Part shown: piece after piece, positions 54,204-64,000 of the stretch
Layout of the letters: the number at the start of each line of letters is the position of its first letter
How positions within the stretch are numbered: position 1 is the first letter of the stretch
NCBI GenBank assembly: GCA_018806915.1
Contig: JAGKQI010000061.1
Location: forward strand, 2,046,001 to 2,110,000
From: Phytophthora colocasiae
Taxonomy: Eukaryota > Oomycota > Peronosporomycetes > Peronosporales > Peronosporaceae
Direction of reading: 5' to 3'
DNA: 64,000 nucleotides
The notes under the pieces: generated by a model
What the model was told of the DNA's origin: nothing
What the model saw: the letters and a program-made list of their open reading frames with translations, nothing else
The model's database searches: none
Program-made: the position numbers and the translations under genes

Positions 54204-56717
54204 CTAAGTAGAACGCATGGAGAGTGGGGTGAAGGGTGGGTTGGCTCGTGGTGTCGGTGCAGTTTGGGTCGAGCCGGGGTACAACAGAGAAGATCGTGCT
54301 TCGGAGGACACTTCACCGGCAGTAGTGGCTGCTGTAGTTTTAGCAACGGTGTCATCTTCCGGGGAACGGACCATCTTACTCCGTTGCTCGGCAATGGAGC
54401 GGATTAAAGCCTCCTGCTGAGCAATTGACCGCTCTACCTGCTCCAGTTGATCCGGTATCGACAATGACCGAAGTTTTGAGCTGCTCTCAGACTGGCGAGC
54501 AGCGGTGGATGGCCGACGAGGAACTGAAGGAGGGATCGCATCACTCTGGTTAGTAGAGCTCACGCCTCGTCCACGGCTGAGACGGTTTGGCTCTTCATCT
54601 TCGTCACGCTTGGGCGTTGGCAGCAAGAAATCATCGAAGTTGAACGTGCTGTCACCGCTGTGGAAGAGGTGACTGGGTCTAGCAGGTGGAGACTCTTCTC
54701 CGTTGTTTAGATCGTCTTCATCGTAGAGGAGAATGCTCCGGCGTAGGTTTTTCTTCTTCTCCCGTGCCATGTGAATCTGCCGCATTCGCTCCACACGAGC
54801 TGAATACTCCTCGTCCGTTTCCTCGATGTCGTCCTCTTCAGCGCCACCTCTTTCTGCGTTGTTAAGTAGCTCGTCATCGGCCGCGTATCGCCCACCGGGG
54901 AAAAATCCACGCATCGGACCCGGCCTCAGTCCGATGTTATCGGCCAGTGAGCCCTGCAATACCAGAGGGAACTGCTTGATCATGGTAGGAGCAGCGTAAA
55001 AGTTGGTAGCTCCTCTCATCGTGCCCTTGCGCTCCTGGCGGATGCTGAACATGCACTTCTTGCACAGCTTCACATTGTTCACGGCTGGGTACCCGTTCGG
55101 ACGCGTCTCCTCTAGACTCTTCTTGGCTGGCTGCTTGAGCAGCACACTCATCGGACGTCCTTCAACATGTCGACGAGAGCGACGGATATCACTACCAGAA
55201 GCGACTTCAGTGTTGTTCTCGCTTTCACCTGTCGGTGCTGAAGACGGCGGTGCAACGAGCGGCAACGTGATCATACAACGAGAACACATGACCTCGCCGC
55301 ACATCCGACAGTGATGACGATGACGCCGAACGATTCCAAAGCTTTTGAAGCACACGAAGCACACCTTGCGCTGATGGTCAGGCACCCAGCTGGGCTGAGG
55401 GTTGATGGACATCCGGCCCATTTCAGGAGGCGGATTCATCGAGAACGCCGGGAATCCGCTCTGCGACGCTGAAAACGGCATTGCGGTGGGGCCGTGAGCT
55501 GTAACCTCGGACCCACTCACGGTGCTTTGACTCTTGTTCAGGCTCTGGCCTGACTGCGAATGACTCAGTGCTGCTGGTGGATGGGGGAAGATCATGCCGT
55601 GCTTCATGATATACTTGATGTCGGCGCAGTATTCAATACGCACGACAGTCGGCGCGAACTGCGACAGGAACGCACTGCTTAACCAGGTACCAGCTCGACC
55701 TCCCGGGTCCAGAGCTCCTTCAGCGAACACTTTCACCGCGTTACTCGCTTCGTCAAACCTGTACATGGAGATCATGGAAATATGACCGCGAACAAAGCGA
55801 AGCTTTGACGGATCTACGCCGTCGCTCGGCTTGTCATGGCCGACGATCTGTGTCAGCGGGGGCAGGACGTCGTCCCCAACGGACTGCATCACCTTGACAA
55901 GCACCTTGTAGCCCTCATCAGTAGTCACCGTCTTGGCGTATTCGTAGTATGCGTGATCTCTAGGTGAGAAGAACCTCGCAGGTCCACTAGGCGACGCAAA
56001 CGCCATCCACTTGATGCCGAAGAAGCGGAACGGATCGTCGTCCGTCTGCGCCTCAAGTACCTGAAGCACAGCAGCATCCAAGAAGTAGTCACGGAACAAA
56101 TACGCACTGACGGAGCGTTCGTCCAGTGTCGTGTCACTGTACTTGCCGTACTCGACGTCCTGCAGCGTAAGTCCGGGGATCCGTCCTGTGGAAACGAACT
56201 GATGCGCTGTTGCACTTCCACGATGCGGGTCCTTCCGCTTGTATACGGCGAGATGCGGCTTGGCGCTGTGCAGCTTCCAGTGCTTGGGGTCGTCGAAGAT
56301 CTGCTTGGTGCCATCCCACGCCGCCTTGGACTTGAGCAAACAACTCGCAATGAGTCCTTCAGCCTGTTCGCGCATGAACGTCTGCTGTTCGTCCGTGATC
56401 TCCACGCGCGGGATAACCTCGTCCATTCGGGGAAGTTTCGTCACTTGCTTATGCTTGGACCTACCTGGAAGTTTGAGTTTACGGCGCATGGTCGGCCGCT
56501 GCCGACTCTGCGGCGACACGTGCCCCGGATTCCACGGAGAAGCCGTTAGTTTGGACGGTCGCTGGATCTGCGATCTAGAGAGCGGTCCATCCGACAGACT
56601 CGAGTGTTCGCTCTCGGCCAACGCAGGCTCGGATGCCCGGTAGTCCAGCAGGAGTCTGCCGCTGTTGCGGTCCATTGCGCTACTGTTCAACATGCCGGTG
56701 CTCACTCGTTTCTTCAT
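54204..56717 (-). CDS. START-like and FYVE domain protein 2
   Basis: I start at ATG 56717 (837 aa). The frame is open further, but only from a TTG. A START-like domain covers about residues 110-345 ('EITDEQQTFMREQAEGLIAS', 'DDPFRFFGIKWMAFASPSGP'). The FYVE finger begins near 420 with 'PSWVPDH' (WxxD), 'CFVCFKSF', 'RRHRHHCRMCGEVMCSRC'. The final pair ('VKLCKKC') follows an insertion of roughly 60 residues. A disordered Ser-rich region and a coiled coil near the C-terminus ('LEQVERSIAQQEALIRSIAE') follow, the same plan as its convergent neighbour. Likely a PI3P-binding endosomal lipid-transfer or scaffold protein. Confidence 0.88.
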   Translation of the reverse strand: MKKRVSTGMLNSSAMDRNSGRLLLDYRASEPALAESEHSSLSDGPLSRSQIQRPSKLTASPWNPGHVSPQSRQRPTMRRKLKLPGRSKHKQVTKLPRMDEVIPRVEITDEQQTFMREQAEGLIASCLLKSKAAWDGTKQIFDDPKHWKLHSAKPHLAVYKRKDPHRGSATAHQFVSTGRIPGLTLQDVEYGKYSDTTLDERSVSAYLFRDYFLDAAVLQVLEAQTDDDPFRFFGIKWMAFASPSGPARFFSPRDHAYYEYAKTVTTDEGYKVLVKVMQSVGDDVLPPLTQIVGHDKPSDGVDPSKLRFVRGHISMISMYRFDEASNAVKVFAEGALDPGGRAGTWLSSAFLSQFAPTVVRIEYCADIKYIMKHGMIFPHPPAALSHSQSGQSLNKSQSTVSGSEVTAHGPTAMPFSASQSGFPAFSMNPPPEMGRMSINPQPSWVPDHQRKVCFVCFKSFGIVRRHRHHCRMCGEVMCSRCMITLPLVAPPSSAPTGESENNTEVASGSDIRRSRRHVEGRPMSVLLKQPAKKSLEETRPNGYPAVNNVKLCKKCMFSIRQERKGTMRGATNFYAAPTMIKQFPLVLQGSLADNIGLRPGPMRGFFPGGRYAADDELLNNAERGGAEEDDIEETDEEYSARVERMRQIHMAREKKKNLRRSILLYDEDDLNNGEESPPARPSHLFHSGDSTFNFDDFLLPTPKRDEDEEPNRLSRGRGVSSTNQSDAIPPSVPRRPSTAARQSESSSKLRSLSIPDQLEQVERSIAQQEALIRSIAEQRSKMVRSPEDDTVAKTTAATTAGEVSSEARSSLLYPGSTQTAPTPRANPPFTPLSMRST

Positions 56718-57781
56718 GAGCAGCAGCCGCGTGCTCTCTCCGGTTCTTGAAATTCCGATGGGCAGTGACAACTGGTGAGCTGGAGACACTAAAACCTGCT
56801 GCTGCCTGACACGTGCAAGTCTACAAGTACCGGTAAACGGTTGCAAACCTGCTACGATCAAAGAAAACGAATGGTGAGGTGAGACCGACGAATGGAATTT
56901 TCATGGTCGTACAGTACCGATGAGGCTCCAAGCGGAGACTTTGCTGCAGGCCGCGTCGATTGCGAAATGTGACGATAGAGCGCCAAGGGGGGGACCGAGG
57001 ATCAACGTCGCGAGTCGCGACGCGTTCAACGACAAAGTGAGTGTCGTCCGGCTCGCTGCGTCCTTTTTGCAAGGCAAGTATACAGTTCGATGACTTGGTG
57101 TTTGTATGCTTTTGGAAAAATAGACAAAATAGAGCTACAAAATTGGGCAATATTGTGCTGATCGTTGCGTAGTGCGCGCGGCCAATTAGGCGGAACATGC
57201 TGCTGCGAAGAAAGCAATGCACTGAACGCCTTCTTACTGGCGTCCACCGTACTGGTGACCCGGTGTCAACACTATGGCAGCTGCAAGGCAGACTGGGCTA
57301 AGATTTCTGTGGCTGAACGATGACTTCTCTCCAGATCAAGGCGGCGTCGAAATGGTCTCACGTCTGAACTCCACAGCACCGCCTCGCTCAGTGTACATAG
57401 TGCAACGTTGTTGCTGCTGAGATTCGTTTGACTGTTGATGCGGTGCATGAAAGTCTCACGCGGCGTCTTTGCTTCCGTCTTTTGTCGTCAGCAAGGCACG
57501 AAACACCAGCGAAAAAGGACGTCGCTGCTTACATGTATAAAGCTTGTGGCGGGGCTACTCGCTGCACTCGACTATCCAACTTCCTTGACAGCGAAATGCA
57601 GGCAACTGGATGACCAAACCGACGATCTTGACCAGGATAGTCAATCGGGCGTTAAAACACCGCAACGATTTAACCACGCCACGTCAGCGCTCTGCCACAC
57701 CAATTGTAACACAAGATTCACCAGTTGGTGTACGTCACATTAATGTTACTAAAGTCTTTAGTGACATCCATCCCATTTACC
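56718..57781. promoter_or_regulatory. 1.06-kb divergent intergenic region
   Basis: It lies between the minus-strand FYVE gene and the plus-strand methyltransferase gene. Several short open frames on both strands have no coding features. A CCAAT-like 'GGCCAATTAGG' lies at about 57180-57190. No repeat is seen. Confidence 0.4.
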
Positions 57782-58832
57782 ATGGCATCCGCCGAACATG
57801 ACAGCGCAGTGCGGGAGACGGCGTCCGATGCCTCCCTGTGCAAGCTTTCAGCCAGTCAATTGGGCTACTATGCCGACCCTTTCGTGCAGTTCTTCGTGAA
57901 GGCCCCGTCACGACGCATGCCCATTATTAACCGTGGATATTACGCGCGTGTGGCGGTAGTCGAGTCGCTTGTGCGCAAATTTTTAGGTGCTGGAGACGCT
58001 AAGAAGCAGGTGGTGATCCTCGGGGCGGGACTGGACACCATGTTTTTCCGCTTAAAGAGCAATGAGTTGCTCTCTAACTGTGAGTACTTCGAGTTGGACT
58101 TCCCGGACGTGACGTTGCAGAAAGTGAGCACGATCAAGCGCCGCAAACAGCTCAACAAGGTGCTGGGCCTTGAAAAAGCTGAAGAATTTTCAGCTGCAGT
58201 ATCTTCTGGCTATACAGAGCTTAATACGTCTGGTTATCATTTACTACCTTGTGATTTGAGAGATCTGGAAGCCACGAAGACCAAAATGGAGGAGGCAGGC
58301 ATCGATCGTAACGTTCCCACACTGTTCGTGTCCGAGTGTGTGTTAATCTACATGGAAGCCAAGTTCTCCCAGCAGCTAGTGTCGTGGGCTTCGTCATACT
58401 TTGGCGACGTGAATTTTGCACTGTACGAGCAGATCTTGCCTGACGACGCCTTTGGAAAAGTAATGATGACGAACATTAAGGCACGTGGCTGCGATCTGCT
58501 AAGTATCTACGACTTCCCCACGGTCGAAGCGCAGATTGCAAGATTTACGGAGCACAACTACGAGGTGGCACAGTGCTGGGATATGAACAAGATCTACTAT
58601 CACTACTTGGATCCGACGGAACGCATCAAGTACGGTTAAGATTGAGATGCAAGTGTTACGTGTGAAATAGGCTGACTGTTGTGAATGTTTTGCTAGGCGT
58701 GAAAGGCTCGAGATTTTTGATGAACTGGAGGAATTTCACTTACTACAGGCTCACTACTGTGTTGTCGTTGCTAGTAAAAAGGTCTCGACACTGGCAGCAC
58801 AGGCGCTAGTGTTGAGCGAAGCAAAAGCGTAG
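57782..58832 (+). CDS. LCMT1: Leucine carboxyl methyltransferase (PP2A methylation)
   Basis: Two exons, 57782-58629 and 58697-58832, with a 67-nt intron give 327 aa, close to the human 334. ATG 57782 has CCATGG context, and the upstream in-frame codons look non-coding. SAM-binding motif I is 'QVVILGAGLDTMFFRL' (about residues 74-89). 'YFELDFPDVT' binds the SAM ribose. 'HLLPCDLRDL' and 'TLFVSECVLIYME' are further LCMT blocks. Exon 2 supplies the family C-terminus 'RERLEIFDELEEFHLLQAHY' and 'CVVVASK', so reading straight to the TAA at 58637 would truncate the protein. It methylates the C-terminal Leu of PP2A catalytic subunits. Confidence 0.95.
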
Positions 58833-59260
58833 GGTTCTAATGCAGATTCCCTATATGGGTAAATGTCCAAGGAAACAAATCGTAATCCGAAACAAATAAC
58901 GAACCGCAAACGGATGAAAGCGGATAGAATTGCTGAACTGCTGCAGCTGGCTACCTATCTACTTGTACCTACCTACATCCTCCTATCTCCAAAAGACTCA
59001 ACGCACACACACGATTGAATTCCAGTTGCCATTCCTCGCATGCAAGTTGTTTGAGCGCTCGATTCGATGGCCTCGACGCACCAAAGCACTGCTTTCACCA
59101 CCTTCATCCAGTTACATCTTGTCCTCCGCCGTTTCCAGTCGTTCCGTTTAGCTTTCCTTCTACCCCCGCTACTATCTGAGCATATCTCCAGCACAGTCAT
59201 TTCCTTGTGTGGACACTTCAGAGCTGAGCGAGGTTCTCTGGATTACTGGATTGAAACAAC
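58833..59260. other. Convergent intergenic region
   Basis: This is 3' sequence of the methyltransferase (+) and eIF3L (-) genes. A CTACCTATCTACTTGTACCT-type short tandem pattern lies at about 58951-58975. I see no gene. Confidence 0.45.
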
Positions 59261-60733
59261 TTACTGGTTCACGGCGCACTCGTCCACAATGCGCGCGAAT
59301 TTGTGAATGTGGTTGATAAAGAACTCGCCCGTGCGCTGGTTACTGGCTTCCTCGTCGATCAGGACCAGGTTGTTGTTCAGGAAGAAGTGTACGTCCGACT
59401 TAAGTCGAGAGCCGCTGACCTTCAGAGCCATCAGCTCTGCACGAGCAAGCTCGACATCCACACCGCGGAAAGCAGCAAGCTTCTCTAGGTCAATCGAACG
59501 GTACAGCTTAATGTACGAGCGTACTGCCGGAATGTGTTGCTGACGCGTGACCATGGCGTCGAAGGCCTTTTGCTGCCGCTGCGAAGCCTCAGCGCTGCGG
59601 TTCACGGGAGCCTCACCCTCCACCGCCACGGCGGCCAAGATGAATTTGGGGCACGAGAAGCCGAACAGCTCCGTCAGGGCCGAGATGTCGCCCTTCTGCA
59701 GCTTGCTCTGCTTGTCGCCGTACTTCTCACGAATGAGAGAGTGGATCTGGTCGTTCACGCGCTGTCCAGGGCACAGGAAGAGCGCAATGGCAAGCAAAGC
59801 CATGGCCTTCTCCGTCAGCTTGTGCAGCTGCTCGTAATCTGCAAAACGCGAGTAGTAGTTGCGGTTACGGTTCACCTGCAGGATGATGGTCGAGAAGGAG
59901 CGGATCGCAGCGGCAAAGTCCTCGAGCATGAGCTGAGCGAACCCCATGTGGTAGAACACGGAGACATGGCAGCCAGGGGACTTCTCGTGGATCTGTGCCG
60001 TGGTCTTGGCATCACCACGCGAGCTCTTGTTGTACAGGTCAATGGGCTCCAGTAGCTTCAGCGAAGTGTAGTAGTCTCCGAACAACACGTGAGCACGGGC
60101 CAAAGTAATGAGACTGAAGTATCCGAGCTCCTTGACGACATCGGACGGGGCCTGAACACCTTCCTCCTCCTTAAGAATCTCCACAATCTTGGAATAACGC
60201 ACCAGAGCGTGCAGGTAGCCGAGAACCTTGCTAGTGTCCCAGATAAAGAGGTTTTCAGTGTACTGGGCGATCTCCTGCTCTCCCTTAGTGGCCACCTTGG
60301 CACGGTACTGGCAGTAAGACTGGTACTGGTAGACGAACTCACCCACAATGTCAAACACCCACTGAGAGGGAAGAGCCTCCAGATCCAACGTGCCATCCAA
60401 CACACCGTCAAAAATGGCTACATAGGTCTCCCAAGACGCCACCTTCATGTCCATACCCGGCTGCAGACGCGAGAAAAGGTGGCGGAAGTAGATCTGCTTG
60501 TACAACAACAAGAACGTGGGGTCCTTGTCCACAAGCGACTCCACGGCGCTGGGCTCCGGCCACGACGCCTGCTTGAAGTAGTTGTTAGTCAAGTTATGGA
60601 ACTCGCGGTCGTACAGGCGCGCCATCTCCGTCACATTTCCCGAGATCAGGTGCGTGTACATGTGGGAGAACCAGCTCTTCACTGTCTCCGGCAGCAGGAA
60701 GTCCGCGGGCTTATCCTCGCGACGGTCCGCCAT
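59261..60733 (-). CDS. eIF3L: Translation initiation factor 3 subunit L
   Basis: The 490-aa protein is encoded in a single exon. Family blocks include 'VKSWFSHMYTHLISGNVTEM' near the N-terminus, 'PTFLLLYKQIYFRHLFSRLQ', 'LPSQWVFDIVGEFVYQYQSY', 'FIWDTSKVLGYLHALVRYSK', 'YHMGFAQLMLEDFAAAIRSF' and a C-terminal PCI-type region ('KLAAFRGVDVELARAELMAL'). It is shorter than human eIF3L (564 aa), lacking part of the N-terminal extension. It is part of the eIF3 octameric core on the 40S ribosome. The start is the first ATG, 'MADRREDKPADF'. Confidence 0.95.
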   Translation of the reverse strand: MADRREDKPADFLLPETVKSWFSHMYTHLISGNVTEMARLYDREFHNLTNNYFKQASWPEPSAVESLVDKDPTFLLLYKQIYFRHLFSRLQPGMDMKVASWETYVAIFDGVLDGTLDLEALPSQWVFDIVGEFVYQYQSYCQYRAKVATKGEQEIAQYTENLFIWDTSKVLGYLHALVRYSKIVEILKEEEGVQAPSDVVKELGYFSLITLARAHVLFGDYYTSLKLLEPIDLYNKSSRGDAKTTAQIHEKSPGCHVSVFYHMGFAQLMLEDFAAAIRSFSTIILQVNRNRNYYSRFADYEQLHKLTEKAMALLAIALFLCPGQRVNDQIHSLIREKYGDKQSKLQKGDISALTELFGFSCPKFILAAVAVEGEAPVNRSAEASQRQQKAFDAMVTRQQHIPAVRSYIKLYRSIDLEKLAAFRGVDVELARAELMALKVSGSRLKSDVHFFLNNNLVLIDEEASNQRTGEFFINHIHKFARIVDECAVNQ

Positions 60734-61027
60734 GGTTACAGGTCTCTCTTCCTGGGTCTTGGGGCGCTCTCGGTGCTGTTATGCCGATGCTGGGCAGCTA
60801 AAACGATTGGTTTTGGCTCGGACGTGAGGTCACGACCAGTACTTTGTAGGGATGACACCCCGTCTTTTTTATGTATTAATTGTATGTACAGTAATCGGCG
60901 ACCTATAGTTAGAGGGGCTAGGTCAGACTATTTGTTGGCACTTGGAAATACATCTTGGAGTTTGTATGGGGTACACTATACGTATACATAAGCGTAACCT
61001 CTTGCGCCACGGGTCACTTCAACCCTG
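60734..61027. promoter_or_regulatory. Divergent promoter of the eIF3L and EF-hand/SFI1-like genes
   Basis: This is a 294-bp gap between head-to-head genes. It includes the AT-rich 'TTTTTTATGTATTAATTGTATG' at about 60865-60886, which could serve either gene. Confidence 0.35.
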
Positions 61028-64000
61028 ATGGCGGACGTCCCGGAGGAAGAGGTGGAGCTCATGCGGCCTGTTGTCGACGATATATCGCCTCAACGTACAA
61101 TTATCTATGCGCGGAAAGGTGGGGGTTCTGCGCAGAGTCGCGTGGGGCGTCGAGCACTGGCAGTGCCAAATTGGTTCGACCTTCCGGTGCTATTACCCGA
61201 GTCTCATCCTGTTGGTGCCCGAATACAGCGTAATGTGGCGAGTAGAGCAGGAATAAGCAGTATTGTGAATAATGGAGTCGATACAAGGTATACTGTGACG
61301 CCGAAAGTATCCAGATTGGGCTCAAGAGAAGAGGAAGAGCAGCGCAAAGCGAAGAAAATGGAGACTATGGTGCTGAAGAGCGTTTTAAGACGACGACAGA
61401 ACTCTCGAGCGAGAAAACTTGATGGGTTGGGTCACACAGACAGAAAGAATAGGCTTCGAGAGAAGCTGTGGAGGGATCTGAGTAGATTTGGGCTTTGGCC
61501 CATGGCGGGGCCAGGAGATTATGACAACCAGCAGTCTGTCGAGAGTGCAGTGAACGCTATTTGGAGCCAGTGGCAGGACAATGCAGATCACGGTTCCATC
61601 AGTGTGAATGACGATGCATTGAAAGACAGAAACAATGGCTTAGACTATTCGATTAGTGATGGAGTGATTTTGGATGCTGGAGATGATGCAGCCGGAGTCT
61701 TTTTGACTGGAGTGCCGTCAGTCACGAGCTCGGCAGCAACACCTGCAACCACAGGGACAGAGCCTGGAGACTTGTTGCCCAGGAGAAAATCGTCTGTGTT
61801 TACTGACGGTGGTGGTGGGCTCGATGCCCCTGAGGACGAGGACAATAATGGTGAAGAGGAAGGCTTTTCATCCGACATTGGCTTTCCTGCTTCTCGGCTG
61901 CAAGCAAAGGTCCAGACACCCGGGCTAAGACGACGCAAAAGATTGTCAGAATTGCATCTTTTCGTTAGCACACAACTGCAGAAACGGTTGTTCAAGTCTT
62001 GGGATACAATTGAAATTGCGTTTACGGGCAGTGGTGATATGACCATCAGCCAAATTGTCAAGTTCCTTCAGCACTCGGACATCCAGCTTGGCGATAAAGA
62101 TGCAGCGAAGGTCAAGAAAATCCTTGAGGACCATGTTGCAGCGATGCAAGCCGCCCAAGCAGTTGATGGTGACGGAATCATCGATAATTTTTCAAACCAA
62201 AGCCGGAGAATATCCAAGGCCTTACTGACATACGAAGGCTTTCGTCAGATCTTTCACCCAGTTGACTCACAAGAAGCTTCAAGGTGGAAACGTGAGTTTG
62301 ATCGTGAAAAATTTCGTCAAAGACAAGAAAAGGATATTTACAACAGGGAGCTATCAGCACTGGAAGAAAAAGGTAAATTCGAATATTGTGTTTTTGAAGA
62401 AGCTTGGTGCTATCGCAGTCGTGTGTACTCAGATTACTGTTTTGTATGCAATCTCAGTTCGGCAGCGCTTAGCAACTTCAGCCAAGCAAATGATTGATAT
62501 TTTAAAGCAGTTTAAATGTGACTCCAGGTCCATTCCGTGGGAGAGCGAGCACCACCGATTGCAACTTCGAGCCCAGTTTCTAGACGTCATTTTCCGTAAG
62601 CCACACCGTAGGCGGATACTTGACAACCGACTTCCACTTTCCGACATAGCTGAAGACCCTGCAACGCACACAGCAAATTCTGTTCCAGATAAACTAAGTC
62701 TCAAGGTCATTTTGTCCACACTTCTCCAGAAGTACTCCCGAAATGGACACTTTGAGAGTGTCGAGGTTCCAGTAGCAGCGTACCTGTACCACGACTTTGC
62801 AGTCGACGTTATGAAGCAGTGTATCCGTCGGTACTGGAAACAGTTTGAGATTGATCAATGGCCTGAGCGACAAATGATTTTCCGCTTTCGCAAGAAGAAG
62901 CAAATTTTCCATGACTGGCGTACATTTGCCGAACGCGCAAGACTATTGCGCAAGTATGTTTTACGCAAGTTCGTTGCTTGGAAGTACATGACTCGCAAGT
63001 TGCACGAGTACTATGCCTTTTATCGTACGAGTTTCTGGCCATTTTACGTTTGGAAGCGCCACCTTCAGCAAATGATTATCGCACGCGGTAAGACTGTGTT
63101 TTTGATGAACGTCTTGCGTACGTATATCCAGCTACGCCACTTCCGTGCACTCAAGCAGCGATTCAAAATAAAACAGTGGAATCGGAAGCAAATCACACGA
63201 GTTAGAAAGAAAAGAGCGAGGAAGACATGCTTGGCTTGCTGGCAACCATGGAAGGAGAAGTTTCAACAATCACGCTTGATACGCCAGGTCTGGCGAAATC
63301 AAGGAACCACACTTCAGCATCTTCACAAGTTTTACATGGTGAGGGTGACGTTTTATATTCTCCGCTACTACTCAATTTTGAAAAATGATTTGAGACGACG
63401 GCAGTACACAAGCCTCTTGAGTCAATTCTCTTTTGGTGCAAAAGCAAAAGCTCTAGCGCACCATCAGCGTCAACACCACGGATCAAATGTCCATACGCGT
63501 GACCAGCGTGGGTCGCTTTATCCGGCTGATAACGGTCAAGATAATGTGCCACCAACCCGCCGCAGTCTTCAGACATCGCCATATGAATCTCTTCAATACG
63601 GAAGGGCCAGCATCGATGCAAGGAATACTCGACGTTCCATTCGGGCCAGCCGATTGCTGTCAGCTGACGACCAGCTCAATCTTGAAGCTTCTCGAGATAA
63701 CTTCCATAGCGATGATGTACATGATGAATCCAGCGATAACGTCATTGCAACTTCTCTGACAAGAATCATGGAAACGGACTTGGGAAAGAAGATTAAACGC
63801 AAAAGCCGGCTTTACGATGTGTGTCTCGGGCTGTATCTGAAATACCGCGAGCGAGATCGTATCCATATGATTGGTAATGTAATTTCGTACCGAAGGTTTG
63901 GCAGAATCTTTTTGAAGGACTTGAAGGTGATGATACATCATGGCAAGAAAAAGCGTTTTGCTATAGATCTTGGGGCGTACCGTGTACTGAGCTTTCGTTT
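61028..64000 (+). CDS. EF-hand-like and SFI1/IQ-like repeat protein, 3' end outside window
   Basis: Exon 1 (61028-62372) and exon 2 (from 62458, open to the window end) are joined by an 85-nt intron, giving at least 962 aa. The N-terminal 290 residues are charged and disordered. An EF-hand-like pair follows (about 310-400: 'GSGDMTISQIVKFLQHSDIQ', 'VDGDGIIDNF...YEGF'), with incomplete calcium loops. From about residue 530 onward the protein is rich in Trp/Phe/Arg repeats: 'LRKYVLRKFVAWKYMTRKLH', 'SFWPFYVWKRHLQQMIIARG', 'YIQLRHFRALKQRF'. These resemble SFI1/IQ centrin- or calmodulin-binding repeats. Likely a centriole, basal-body or cytoskeletal protein. The exact family is uncertain. Confidence 0.75.

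Noticed and set aside
1..64000. tRNA, rRNA or snRNA genes
   Set aside because: None was recognised by eye. A covariance-model scan would be needed to exclude them.

Overview
This is a eukaryotic nuclear window. Genes have short introns (about 48-140 nt, GT...AG), intergenic gaps are compact, and the gene content includes ATM, prohibitin, EMC3, eIF3L and START-FYVE proteins. A Crinkler (CRN)-like gene and a 'CATTC...CCAATT' Inr-like start element point to an oomycete, most likely Phytophthora or a close relative. That placement rests on family knowledge and was not searched.

The window has two halves. Positions 1 to about 23.5 kb are a transposon-rich island. It opens with a decayed Ty3/Gypsy element that has gag, protease and RT-RNase H but no visible integrase. 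Next is a nearly intact piggyBac element (5905-9501, TTAA flanks). It shares its right TTAA with a second TTAA-flanked element (9506-15178). That second element was itself split by a hAT transposon (9933-14672, 8-bp target duplication) that appears to carry pieces of host genes. A CRN-like gene on the minus strand (18413-15549) is interrupted by a small Mutator-like element with a 10-bp target duplication and an internal GC-rich hairpin repeat array. It is followed by three decayed copies of an unrecognised zinc-finger/F-box-like family, one of them split by a 1.84-kb MULE with an 8-bp target duplication.

Positions 24 to 64 kb are gene-dense. In order they hold: a SLC34-type Na/phosphate transporter (+); two tandem paralogues of an unknown membrane protein, both broken, the second by a TA-flanked 580-bp MITE; ATM kinase (-, 3 exons, 3478 aa); prohibitin (-); a COX14-like micro-protein (+); a 1009-aa unknown protein (-, 3 exons); a purple acid phosphatase (-, 8 exons); EMC3 (+, 6 exons); a CDGSH iron-sulfur protein (+); a poorly resolved minus-strand gene; two convergent START-FYVE proteins; an LCMT1-type PP2A methyltransferase (+, 2 exons); eIF3L (-); and the start of an EF-hand/SFI1-like protein running off the right edge (+).

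Most of these genes are ordinary housekeeping functions (DNA-damage signalling, mitochondria, ER insertase, translation, phosphate handling, endosomal lipid binding) and do not form one pathway. The main interest is the transposon history: six TIR/TSD-bounded insertions can be delimited to the base, and in three cases removing the insert with one duplicated target copy puts the interrupted host reading frame back in phase.
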